Source: JADCRZ01 sp037718865
Lineage (GTDB): Bacteria > Bacteroidota > Bacteroidia > Chitinophagales > Chitinophagaceae
NCBI GenBank assembly: GCA_037718865.1
Contig: JBBJMP010000006.1
Coordinates: 124,001-188,000, forward strand
Length of the DNA stretch: 64,000 nucleotides
Direction: 5' to 3'
Shown: piece by piece, positions 25,769-33,534 of the stretch
Layout of the letters: each line of letters starts with the position of its first letter
Position numbering within the stretch: the stretch's first letter is position 1
The notes under the pieces: generated by a model
What the model saw: the letters and a program-made list of their open reading frames with translations, nothing else
Told to the model about the DNA's origin: nothing
Databases searched by the model: none
Translations under genes and position numbers: made by a program

Positions 25769-26764
25769 ATGATTCTTGTAACCGGCGGTACAGGTTTTTT
25801 AGGCGCTTATATCATCAGGCATCTTATTGAGCATGGCCATGCAGTAAGGGCCGTCCGGCGACACAACAGCAGGCTTCCTTTTTTTATAGATTCAATCTGG
25901 AACAAGATAGAATGGGTGAATGGTGATATATTGGATGTGAATAGTTTGGAAGATGCCATGGAAGGAGTGCATGCGGTAATTCATTCGGCAGCAAAGGTGT
26001 CATTTACTTCACGCGATAAAGATGACATGTTTAAAATAAATATAGAAGGAACCGCCAATGTGATGAACATGGCTATCGAAAAAAATATCCGGCGTGTGAT
26101 TCATATCAGTTCTGTAGCGGCACTGGGAAGAACATCAGATGGCGAAACCGTAAATGAAGAAAGGGAATGGCAGGATACAAAGATCAATACGAACTATGCC
26201 ATCAGCAAATACAAGGCGGAAATGGAAGTCTGGCGGGCCATCGGTGAAGGGTTAAACGCAGTTATTATTAATCCCAGTACAATACTCGGTTATGGAGATT
26301 GGAACAACTCTTCCTGTGCTATCTTTAAGAGTGTTCATGATCATCTGCCATACTATACGAATGGCATTAACGGATTTGTTTATGTTGAAGACGTTGCCAG
26401 GGCAACAGTGCAATTGCTCGAGAGCAGCATCAGGGGAGAACGTTTTATAGCGAATGGCGATAACTGGTCTTTCCGCCACCTTTTCAATACGATTGCTGAC
26501 GGGTTCAATCAAAAACATCCTCACCTTCATGCAAATAATTTTCTTGCCGGCATAGCCTGGAGATGGGAAAAGGTAAAAACCCTATTGACCGGTAAACAGT
26601 CCCTTCTTTCAAAGGAAAGCGCCCGTGTAGCCCAGACCATCACTTTTTTTGACAATAAAAAGATACTACGATACTTACCGGGCTTTTCGTTTACGCCACT
26701 GGAAGAAGCTGTACACAAGAGCTGTGCCCAATACCTTGGCCATATTTTAACATCAAAACCGTAG
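25769..26764 (+). CDS. NAD-dependent epimerase/dehydratase (extended SDR)
   Basis: A 331-residue extended SDR. The N-terminal VTGGTGFLGAYIIRHL is the NAD(P)-binding GxxGxxG motif, VNGDILD and VIHSAAKVSF follow, and the active-site Ser plus YxxxK are seen in ISSVAALG and NYAISKYKAE. It resembles dihydroflavonol-4-reductase-like or hopanoid-associated sugar epimerase-like members; substrate unknown. The frame also permits a TTG start at 25757, but ATG 25769 puts the Rossmann strand at the N-terminus as usual. Confidence 0.88.
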   Translation: MILVTGGTGFLGAYIIRHLIEHGHAVRAVRRHNSRLPFFIDSIWNKIEWVNGDILDVNSLEDAMEGVHAVIHSAAKVSFTSRDKDDMFKINIEGTANVMNMAIEKNIRRVIHISSVAALGRTSDGETVNEEREWQDTKINTNYAISKYKAEMEVWRAIGEGLNAVIINPSTILGYGDWNNSSCAIFKSVHDHLPYYTNGINGFVYVEDVARATVQLLESSIRGERFIANGDNWSFRHLFNTIADGFNQKHPHLHANNFLAGIAWRWEKVKTLLTGKQSLLSKESARVAQTITFFDNKKILRYLPGFSFTPLEEAVHKSCAQYLGHILTSKP

Positions 26765-26825
26765 TTGAGCATATTCTGCTAACAATCCGACGCGCTGATC
26801 TGCGTTACATAAAGAAAATCAGTTC

Positions 26826-27905
26826 ATGAAAACCTTTCTTTTTTTTGCTGTGTTTGCTCTTTCCATTCAGATAGCCGTTTCGCAAACGGAACATTTTCTG
26901 GTAAACGGCAAAGTGCTGGATACTGCTACGCAACAACCTTTGTCAGGTGCTTCTGTATTTTGTCAGAATACAACCCTCGGAGTGATTACAAACAGTGAAG
27001 GTGATTTTTCCATACGGCTTCCTAAAGGCGGTTACGAACTGGTCGTTTCTTATACCGGGTATGAAACCAGTCAGATGCATGTGAATGCCGCCAATGCCAC
27101 CGATTTGAGAATAGCTTTGAAAACCAGGGATAAGAATTTATCGGAGGTCACGGTTTCTGGGAGCAACGAAGTGGCTGATGGACTTATCAAGTATGGGAAA
27201 TTCTTCAATGAGCACTTTATCGGCCAAACTCCAGGTACTGCATTATGCCATATCAGCAACCCCGAAGTGTTGCAATTTTATTTCAGCAAAAAAAGAAACC
27301 GGCTTAAAGTTAAAGCTAAAGAAGACCTTATCATTATCAATAATGCCCTGGGTTACCGGATCAGGTACCAGTTGGATTCTTTCTCGTATGATTACGCAAC
27401 CCATGTAAGCACATACAGTGGTTACCCTTTTTATGAAGAGGTTGACAGTACAGACGCACAGAAACAACAGTGGAAAGAAAACCGGATGAAAGCATATAGC
27501 GGATCACGGTTGCATTTCATACGCTCGTGGTACGACAGCACCCTGGAAGAAGAAGGTTTTGCGCTGGAATGGGTTGACCCCCGAAAGAAAACACTGACAA
27601 GCCTACCCATTGCAGACCCGTATGATAGTGCGCATTATGCTGTAGCAGAAAATAACGATGTGGAAATATCCTGGGTGGGCAGATTAAGGGTGCTCTATAA
27701 AAACGAAATGCCCGAAAAAAGTTTTCTTACCCAGTATAAATTACCGCAATACCTGAAGTCGCAAATTACTATACTTGACATTGCAGATGTTTTTATTATA
27801 GAGCAGAACGGTTATTTCTATGAACAGGCGGATATCGTTAATACAGGATACTGGAGTTGGGAAAAATTAGCTGAATCGCTGCCTTATGATTATAACCCGG
27901 AGTAG
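26826..27905 (+). CDS. Exported protein with CarboxypepD_reg-like domain
   Basis: A 359-residue exported protein: signal peptide (FFAVFALSIQIAVSQ), then a CarboxypepD_reg-like beta-sandwich at about residues 24-110 (VNGKVLDTATQQPLSGASVF; GYELVVSYTGYE). The rest, about 250 residues, has no TonB plug or barrel and is rich in Tyr and Trp (SWEKLAESLPYDYNPE at the end). This domain pair recurs in Bacteroidetes as proteins of unknown function. Its role is unknown; cell-surface or periplasmic location is inferred. It converges on lpxD. Confidence 0.75.
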   Translation: MKTFLFFAVFALSIQIAVSQTEHFLVNGKVLDTATQQPLSGASVFCQNTTLGVITNSEGDFSIRLPKGGYELVVSYTGYETSQMHVNAANATDLRIALKTRDKNLSEVTVSGSNEVADGLIKYGKFFNEHFIGQTPGTALCHISNPEVLQFYFSKKRNRLKVKAKEDLIIINNALGYRIRYQLDSFSYDYATHVSTYSGYPFYEEVDSTDAQKQQWKENRMKAYSGSRLHFIRSWYDSTLEEEGFALEWVDPRKKTLTSLPIADPYDSAHYAVAENNDVEISWVGRLRVLYKNEMPEKSFLTQYKLPQYLKSQITILDIADVFIIEQNGYFYEQADIVNTGYWSWEKLAESLPYDYNPE

Positions 27906-27943
27906 AACCTCTGCTTTAAAAAGTTTATGAGATCTGGGTCAAT

Positions 27944-28891
27944 CTATTTGATGTTTTTTATTTTCTCCCAGATCTCGGGGATCCGTTTTATCCAAACCAG
28001 TTCACGCTTTTTCACACCGGCATAATCTGTCGGACTACCCCAATAGGTTTTGCCTCCTTCTAAATTTCCAGGAATACCGCTTTGCGCCATCACCACTGCA
28101 TTCTCACCGATGGTAAGTGTTTTATTCACGCCGACCTGTCCCCATAAAGTTACGCCGTTGCCGATAGTAACTGCCCCTGCAATACCAACCTGGGCTGCTA
28201 AAAGGCAGTTTCTTCCTATCACCGTATCGTGGCCGACATGAACCATGTTGTCAAGCCGTGTTCCTTTACCGATAATTGTATCATGACTAACACCCCTGTC
28301 GATTGTACAACCCGCGCCTATTTCTACATCATCCTCTATGACGACCCGGCCGCAGCTTAGCATTTTATTATACCAAACTTCCCTGTTCTTGTTGGCATTA
28401 TAATAAAAGGCATCTGAGCCTATCACGGTTCCTGCCTGTATAATTACATTACTGCCAATAATACAATGGTCAAGAACGGTAACGTTAGGATGAATGATGC
28501 AGTTGTTGCCTATGGATACATGATGTCCGATAAATACCTGGGGAAACAACACAGTATTTTCTCCTATCAGGGCAGATTCGCTGATGGGTATTGTAGCGCG
28601 TTCAAAAGGGCGAAAATGTTTTACGATTTTTGTATACGCTTCAAACGGTTGTTCTACCACCAGCAAAGCTTTGTGCGCGGGTGCGAAAGTGGATTTATTT
28701 ATGATGATAAAGCTGGCCGGCGAGTTGATACACTTATCATAGTATTTGGGGTGGTCCACAAAAACAAGATCGCCTTCTTCCACCTTATGGATTTCGTTGA
28801 TGCCGGCAGCCAGTCCGTTTACGTTACCGGTTAGTTCAGCGCCTATCAGTTCTGCAATCCACCGTACTGGCACAGGTGAAGGGAATTTCAT
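27944..28891 (-). CDS. lpxD: UDP-3-O-acylglucosamine N-acyltransferase
   Basis: A 315-residue left-handed beta-helix acyltransferase for lipid A synthesis. The N-terminal domain (about 1-95) is of LpxD type, followed by isoleucine-rich hexapeptide repeats (IGNNCIIHPNVTVL; VIIQAGTVIGSDAF) and the catalytic His in NMVHVGHDTVIG. The C-terminal GGKTYWGSPTDYAGVKKRELVWIKRIPEIW is typical. A TTG at 28906 is in frame but ATG 28891 is preferred. It is slightly shorter than E. coli LpxD (341 aa) and stands apart from other lipid A genes; it may be one of two LpxD-like paralogues common in this phylum. Confidence 0.9.
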   Translation of the reverse strand: MKFPSPVPVRWIAELIGAELTGNVNGLAAGINEIHKVEEGDLVFVDHPKYYDKCINSPASFIIINKSTFAPAHKALLVVEQPFEAYTKIVKHFRPFERATIPISESALIGENTVLFPQVFIGHHVSIGNNCIIHPNVTVLDHCIIGSNVIIQAGTVIGSDAFYYNANKNREVWYNKMLSCGRVVIEDDVEIGAGCTIDRGVSHDTIIGKGTRLDNMVHVGHDTVIGRNCLLAAQVGIAGAVTIGNGVTLWGQVGVNKTLTIGENAVVMAQSGIPGNLEGGKTYWGSPTDYAGVKKRELVWIKRIPEIWEKIKNIK

Positions 28892-28903
28892 AAAATTTTT
28901 TAG

Positions 28904-28911
28904 CAAACCTA
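28904..28911 (-). promoter_or_regulatory. Candidate -7 box for lpxD
   Basis: The minus strand reads TAGGTTTG, a full TAnnTTTG match, 12 bp before the ATG at 28891. It overlaps the alternative TTG start, which supports the ATG. The leader would be very short and the -33 box is unclear. Confidence 0.3.
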
Positions 28912-29378
28912 CACCAAAATGATGGTTGATTATGCGGCCGGTTCCTCTTTGAAGTTTTAATGGATGAGTGAGCTTTGTTATGGTAATGGAGAGTTACCAC
29001 TGCTTCACCATTTTTTGAAGCCCTGCGATATGTCTTACTATCGGGCTCTGAACGATAGTAGTAATACGGGTTTTTACTTAGTTACTTTGTGAATCCATTT
29101 TTGGTTGAGTATTTAATAAAAAGTTGTTACTGTAAGTTACTGCCGCGCGAATATCGCTGTCCTTATCCACAGCATTATTTAAAATGTGCATAAAATATCT
29201 TTTATTTTTTTTTTAGTTAGGGAAAATTATTTTTAATATTGTGTAGGGAAATTTATTTCCTGGTACTTACTAACCCATCTACATATAAGCCCGGAATTAA
29301 TTCCGGGCTTTTTCGTGTACTATGGCAGCCTGATTTTATATCAACATTCCGCTTTTTCTTCCTTCATGTAAACAGTGC
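28912..29378. other. Intergenic region between lpxD and the pseudouridine synthase gene
   Basis: About 470 bp with no ORF or tRNA. It contains a long T-run (29205-29216), a TAATATTG near-match to the -7 box (29235-29242) and, about 45 bp later, a perfect terminator hairpin at 29287. A short transcript of roughly 60-70 nt could therefore start and stop inside this spacer. Confidence 0.4.
29287..29314 (+). terminator. Intrinsic terminator inside the spacer
   Basis: AAGCCCGGAATT at 29287-29298 is followed at once by its exact reverse complement (29299-29310), then TTT. This perfect 12-bp stem with a GC-rich lower half and a T-run is a convincing rho-independent terminator. It does not follow any coding gene on the plus strand and lies 65 bp upstream of the next start codon. 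Confidence 0.75.
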
Positions 29379-29987
29379 ATGTTTAAATATTTTGTTATAC
29401 ACAAACCCTTTCAGGTGTTATCACAGTTTAGTTCTCCTGATGTGCGGAATGCGGAAAAGCAAATCAAGAGGACCTTAAAAGATTATTTTCAGGTGCCCCG
29501 GGATGTATACCCGGTTGGCCGGCTTGATTATGACAGCGAGGGTTTACTGGTATTAACTAATGACACAGCGCTTAATCATCGGCTCTTAAATCCATCATTC
29601 GCCCACAGAAGGGAATATTGGGTACAGATTGAAGGCGTCATAGACGACGCTGCCTTACAGGAATTACGGTCTGGCATTGAAATCAATATTGATGGAAATT
29701 TATACCAGTGTAAAAAATGCCTTGTTGACAGATTTGATCCAGGTCCACATGTGTTACCCAGAACTCCACCTGTCCGTTTTCGAAAAATGATTCCAACCAG
29801 TTGGATTAAGCTGGTCATTACAGAAGGCAAAAACAGGCAGGTGCGTCGAATGACGGCGAAGGTCGGATTTCCAACGCTCCGGCTGATCAGGTATCGTATT
29901 GAAGGACTTACACTGAACGGACTCAGATCCGGTGACATGAGCGAATTAGAAAAGAGAACGATTTATCATTCATTGTTCGGGGAATAA
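29379..29987 (+). CDS. rluE: Pseudouridine synthase, RsuA/RluE family
   Basis: A 202-residue rRNA pseudouridine synthase. The catalytic Asp50 lies in VGRLDYDSEGLLVLTND, and the C-terminal EGKNRQVRRM motif is present. There is no N-terminal S4 RNA-binding domain, which fits RluE (23S U2457-type) rather than RsuA or RluB/F. The target base is inferred from this layout. The start MFKYFVIHKPF is typical. The gene is preceded by a free-standing terminator and followed by a short GAAC heptamer array before yicC. Confidence 0.87.
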   Translation: MFKYFVIHKPFQVLSQFSSPDVRNAEKQIKRTLKDYFQVPRDVYPVGRLDYDSEGLLVLTNDTALNHRLLNPSFAHRREYWVQIEGVIDDAALQELRSGIEINIDGNLYQCKKCLVDRFDPGPHVLPRTPPVRFRKMIPTSWIKLVITEGKNRQVRRMTAKVGFPTLRLIRYRIEGLTLNGLRSGDMSELEKRTIYHSLFGE

Positions 29988-30007
29988 GCTTATCGTTAAC
30001 GGCTGCC

Positions 30008-30036
30008 TTCGAACCCTCACCCCGAACTCCGAACTA
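30008..30036 (+). repeat. Short GAAC heptamer array before yicC
   Basis: CGAACTC and CGAACTA units with a preceding TTCGAACC word form about four 7-bp periods between the pseudouridine synthase stop and yicC. It has the same vocabulary as the arrays at 13197, 30949 and 31544. Confidence 0.6.
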
Positions 30037-30070
30037 CTATTTCCTTATCTTTCCGGAAATAAATTATATA

Positions 30071-30946
30071 ATGCTGAAATCAATGACCGGTTTTGGAAGA
30101 GCGGAGCAAAACGTTGGAGATAAAACGTTTTTGGTGGATATTAAATCACTTAATGGAAAGCAGTTTGAATTGCAATTAAAGATGCCCGCTTTTTTGAAAC
30201 CCTTTGAGTTTGAAATACGAAAAATTTTATCTGTGCAACTAAGCCGGGGTTCGATTGACTGCAGCATAAATTTGAAGCAGACAGGTTCTGCGAAACCGGT
30301 TACTATAAATATTGATCTGGCAAAAGCCTATTACGCTCCTGTTGCAGAACTGGCCAGAGAGTTGAATCTGGATCCGTCGCATATCCTGAGTGCCTTGCTC
30401 AAGCTGCCCGAGGTAATAACTCCAACGGGAGATACCCTGAGCGATGAAGAATGGAAAGAATTTAAAAAGATTATTGAATCTGCTATTTCAGATCTGAACG
30501 CGCACCGGGTGAATGAAGGTAAATCCCTGAAACAGGAATTATTGCTCCGCATTGAAAATATCCTTATCCAGCAAACTGATCTGGTTATCCTTGAGCCTGT
30601 GCGGCAGGAGAGGATACGCGAAGGCCTGGTCAGGTTATTGGAAGAGCAGGTTGGAAAGGAAAACTATGATGAGAACCGGCTGGAACAGGAGCTGATCTTT
30701 TATATTGAAAAGATCGATATAACAGAGGAGCAGGTACGCCTGAAGAATCATTGCGAATATTTTAAATCTGTTCTGGAAGAGGCCATGGAAGAGAAGGGCA
30801 AAAAATTATCTTTTATCTTGCAGGAAATTGGCCGTGAAATAAATACTACCGGTGCAAAGGCCTATGATTCCGCTATCCAGAAGTGTGTAGTCATGATGAA
30901 GGATGAACTGGAGAAAGCCAAAGAGCAGATCTTAAATGTGTTGTAG
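30071..30946 (+). CDS. yicC: YicC family endoribonuclease
   Basis: A 291-residue YicC-like protein, now linked to endoribonuclease activity in RNA decay. The N-terminal MLKSMTGFGRAE is diagnostic, as is the C-terminal DUF1732 segment with EEAMEEKGKKLSFILQE and GREINTTGAKAYD. Length is normal. In many bacteria yicC precedes gmk; here gldH follows, separated by a 110-bp heptamer array. Confidence 0.94.
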   Translation: MLKSMTGFGRAEQNVGDKTFLVDIKSLNGKQFELQLKMPAFLKPFEFEIRKILSVQLSRGSIDCSINLKQTGSAKPVTINIDLAKAYYAPVAELARELNLDPSHILSALLKLPEVITPTGDTLSDEEWKEFKKIIESAISDLNAHRVNEGKSLKQELLLRIENILIQQTDLVILEPVRQERIREGLVRLLEEQVGKENYDENRLEQELIFYIEKIDITEEQVRLKNHCEYFKSVLEEAMEEKGKKLSFILQEIGREINTTGAKAYDSAIQKCVVMMKDELEKAKEQILNVL

Positions 30947-30948
30947 AT

Positions 30949-31076
30949 GAGTTCAAGGTTCAGGATTGGAGTTCCTTTTATGCTGATAAGCCCCAACCAG
31001 GAACTTCCAAACTTTGAACTTTCGAACCTTGAACCCTGAACCCTGAACTTCAAACCATGAACTTTGAACTTGGAAC
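30949..31076 (+). repeat. Heptamer array spanning the yicC-gldH junction and the gldH start codon
   Basis: Beginning two bases after the yicC stop, GTTC-type 7-bp words (30949-30976) are followed by a spacer and then by at least eight consecutive 7-bp words ending in GAAC or AAAC (about 31022-31076). The ATG of gldH at 31057 lies within one unit (CATGAAC), so the first codons are built from array units. The opposing halves could pair as a long hairpin. Confidence 0.8.
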
Positions 31077-31542
31077 GTTAAATTTAAAATTACTGGTTAT
31101 TCTTTGCGGAATCTCCCTGGTATCCTGTACCAGCATAAACGTGTTTGAAAAGAACGTATTTTTCAAAAATCATGAATGGCCTAATCGTAACAGGCCATCA
31201 ATTCGTTTTAATATTACTGATACTGCTTCCGTGTATAATCTTTACGTTGTGATCAGGCATTTGGATGCTTATAACTACAACAATATATGGATGAATATAT
31301 ATACAAAATCACCCGGTGACACTGTGCAGATCCAGCAATTGGATCTTTTGCTGGCTGACAATAAAAAGGGATGGCTCGGAACGGGCATGGACGATATTTT
31401 CGAGCACCGCGTCCGCATAACCAGTGCTCCTGTTCAACTTAAAAAGCCTGGTGACTATGAGTTTACCTTTGAGCAGATTATGCGCGAAGAACCCTTACAG
31501 CACATTCTTAACGTAGGGCTGCGAATAGAAAAGGCGGAATAA
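31057..31542 (+). CDS. gldH: Gliding motility lipoprotein GldH
   Basis: A 161-residue lipoprotein of the GldH family, part of the Bacteroidetes gliding apparatus. The lipobox is LVSC with Cys24, followed by the family-like NVFEKNVFFKNHEWP and a beta-rich body (NIWMNIYTKSPGDTVQ) ending near EQIMREEPLQHILNVGLRIEK. The first seven residues (MNFELGT) are encoded by the heptamer array at 30949-31076 and no later in-frame start precedes the signal core, so this start is real or the gene has acquired it from the array. Gliding cannot be inferred from this gene alone, since gldH also occurs in non-gliding relatives. Confidence 0.87.
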   Translation: MNFELGTLNLKLLVILCGISLVSCTSINVFEKNVFFKNHEWPNRNRPSIRFNITDTASVYNLYVVIRHLDAYNYNNIWMNIYTKSPGDTVQIQQLDLLLADNKKGWLGTGMDDIFEHRVRITSAPVQLKKPGDYEFTFEQIMREEPLQHILNVGLRIEKAE

Positions 31543-31543
31543 T

Positions 31544-31659
31544 ATGCGGATGTGCGAATGTGCGGATGTGCGAATTGGAATAACTCCCGACTCCCGTCTT
31601 CACACTGCTGACTCCTAACTCCCGAACTCCTAACTCCCGAACCTTGAACCATGAACTCC
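31544..31659 (+). repeat. Junction array: octamers then ACTCC/GAAC heptamers over the next start codon
   Basis: After the gldH stop, 8-bp words alternate GTGCGGAT and GTGCGAAT (31544-31576). Then 7-bp words follow, first of ACTCCCG/ACTCCTA type and then AACCTTG/AACCATG, reaching the kinase ATG at 31651 inside AACCATGAACT. The same ten-base context AACCATGAACT surrounds the gldH start. Confidence 0.8.
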
Positions 31660-32631
31660 TCTCTCCTGAAGAACAAAGCCCTTGTAATTGCCACAACAGT
31701 ATACTGGTTTTTATTGCTGTACATTGTAGCTGCGCAGGTATTCTGGTATATTGAGCTGCAAAGGCAAAACCGGCAAATGACCGCCTATAAGTTAATCGAG
31801 TTGAAAACTGATGATCCGGCATTTCATGCCAGATTAAATAAAATAAAAAAAGAGGAGCAGGTTAAAACGGCCCAGTATATCGGGGAAGGCGCCATTTTTC
31901 TTTTGTTTACGCTGGTGGGTGCCGTATTTGTTTACAGGGCTGTTCGCAGGCAATTTAGATTGTCGCAGCAACAGCAAAATTTTATGATGGCCATAACGCA
32001 TGAATTAAAAACACCCATTGCTGTAACCAAATTAAACCTGGAAACTTTAAAAAAACATAAGTTGGATGACCAAAGGCAGCAGAAGCTGTTGCAGATGACT
32101 TTGCAGGAAACAGAACGGCTTAACTCGTTAGCCAATAATATCCTCATATCTTCTCAATTGGAAACGGGAGGTTATCAGAGTGCTAAAGAAGAGGTCGATG
32201 TTTCTGACCTGGCTACAGGATGCATTCAAGACTTTAAACATAGGTTCCCGGAACGGACCTGGAATTCAGCCATCGAAAAAAATATTATCACTAACGGCGA
32301 CCTTTTGCTTTTGCAGATCATGGTAAACAATTTGCTGGAAAATGCAATTAAATATTCACCTGAAGAAACGGCCATCAGCATACAGTTGAAGAAGCATCCC
32401 CGTTTTGTTGAATTAAATGTCATTGATGAGGGCTTGGGTATCCCGGATGACGAAAAGAAAAAAGTTTTTGACAGGTTTTACCGGATGGGTAACGAAGCTA
32501 TCCGTAAAACGCAGGGTACCGGGCTAGGTCTGTATTTATGCAGCAAAATAGCCGCCTATCATAACGCGGAAATTTTCGTAAGGGATAATCGACCTGCAGG
32601 AAGTAATTTTACCATTCACTTTAAAATATAA
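31651..32631 (+). CDS. Sensor histidine kinase
   Basis: A 326-residue membrane kinase. Two transmembrane helices (about 10-34 and 78-97) enclose a short periplasmic loop of about 43 residues, too small for a classic ligand domain. The H-box ITHELKTPIA has phospho-acceptor His117. The HATPase domain shows the N-box MVNNLLENAIKYS, G1 VIDEGLGIPDDE and G2 GTGLGLYL. It forms a two-component system with the response regulator 36 bp downstream. The start codon sits in a heptamer array. The stimulus is unknown. Confidence 0.92.
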   Translation: MNSSLLKNKALVIATTVYWFLLLYIVAAQVFWYIELQRQNRQMTAYKLIELKTDDPAFHARLNKIKKEEQVKTAQYIGEGAIFLLFTLVGAVFVYRAVRRQFRLSQQQQNFMMAITHELKTPIAVTKLNLETLKKHKLDDQRQQKLLQMTLQETERLNSLANNILISSQLETGGYQSAKEEVDVSDLATGCIQDFKHRFPERTWNSAIEKNIITNGDLLLLQIMVNNLLENAIKYSPEETAISIQLKKHPRFVELNVIDEGLGIPDDEKKKVFDRFYRMGNEAIRKTQGTGLGLYLCSKIAAYHNAEIFVRDNRPAGSNFTIHFKI

Positions 32632-32667
32632 TTTTCTGCATCGTCCCGGGACGAAACATGGATTACT

Positions 32668-33378
32668 ATGAGTAACGAATTAATGAAACCATCCATTTTA
32701 TTGGTTGAAGACGAGATCAATCTTCATGAAACACTTAAATTGAATTTAGAGCTTGAAGGTTACGAGGTGACTTCGGCCTATGATGGCAGTAAGGCCTTAC
32801 GGGCAGTACAGGAGGAATACTTCGACCTGATCATCCTTGATATTATGTTACCTGAAATAGACGGCATCATGGCGTTGGAAACCATACGCGTGCAAAACAA
32901 CGATGTGCCTATTCTTATTTTAAGTGCCAAAATTAATAGTGCCGACAGAGTGTTGGGTTTAAAAAAGGGGGCGGACGATTACCTCACAAAACCATTCAAC
33001 CTGGAAGAACTTTTGTTACGGGTTAAAAAGCTTATCAAAAAAAATAAGAAATTACAGGATAAGGAATCGGTTCCGGAAACATATTGTTTCGGCAACAATA
33101 CCATTGATTTCAGAGCCCAGGAAGCACTCATTAAAACAGGCGAACGCATTCAGCTTAGTAAAAAAGAAGCCATGTTGTTAAAATTGCTGATCGAAAACAA
33201 GAATGAAGTGGTGACCAGGGAGAAAATTTTGCAAACAGTCTGGGGTTATAATGTATATCCTACAACCAGAACCATAGATAATTTTATTCTTAGTTTCCGT
33301 AAGTACTTCGAAGAGGACAGCCGTAACCCACGGTACTTTCAATCCGTTCGCGGGGTAGGATATAAGTACAATGAATAG
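32668..33378 (+). CDS. OmpR/PhoB-family response regulator
   Basis: A 236-residue transcription factor. The receiver domain has the acidic pair EDE at about 14-16, phospho-acceptor Asp58 in LIILDIMLPE, conserved Thr/Ser in ILSAKINS and Lys in YLTKPFNLEE. The C-terminal winged helix (about 135-232) ends with RTIDNFILSFRKYFEED and RGVGYKYNE. It pairs with the adjacent kinase. Targets are not deducible; the DUF2157 gene that follows after 156 bp is a possible candidate by proximity only. Confidence 0.94.
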   Translation: MSNELMKPSILLVEDEINLHETLKLNLELEGYEVTSAYDGSKALRAVQEEYFDLIILDIMLPEIDGIMALETIRVQNNDVPILILSAKINSADRVLGLKKGADDYLTKPFNLEELLLRVKKLIKKNKKLQDKESVPETYCFGNNTIDFRAQEALIKTGERIQLSKKEAMLLKLLIENKNEVVTREKILQTVWGYNVYPTTRTIDNFILSFRKYFEEDSRNPRYFQSVRGVGYKYNE

Positions 33379-33534
33379 CTGGTCTGCAGTTTATGTAAGA
33401 AGCCGGCAGCCATGGGCATAAAAGTGGAATTACATAAGAAAGAGGTAGTCATCGGTAGTTATAGTTCTATATCGTACTTTGTACCCGTATGTTAGTTCTA
33501 GTGCTTCATATCGAATACATAAATCACTGATGGT

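Noticed and set aside
27927..27976. GAGATCTGGG and its complement as a terminator between the CarboxypepD_reg gene and lpxD
   Set aside because: The 10-bp stem uses lpxD coding bases on one side and has a 30-bp loop with no T-run after it, so it may be coincidence.
32640..32660. CGTCCCGGGACG palindrome between kinase and regulator genes
   Set aside because: A single 12-bp palindrome without a second copy in the window; could be an operator but nothing supports it.
33379..33534. Possible small RNA or tRNA between the response regulator and DUF2157 genes
   Set aside because: No cloverleaf, terminator or promoter box found; only a 20-codon frame without support.
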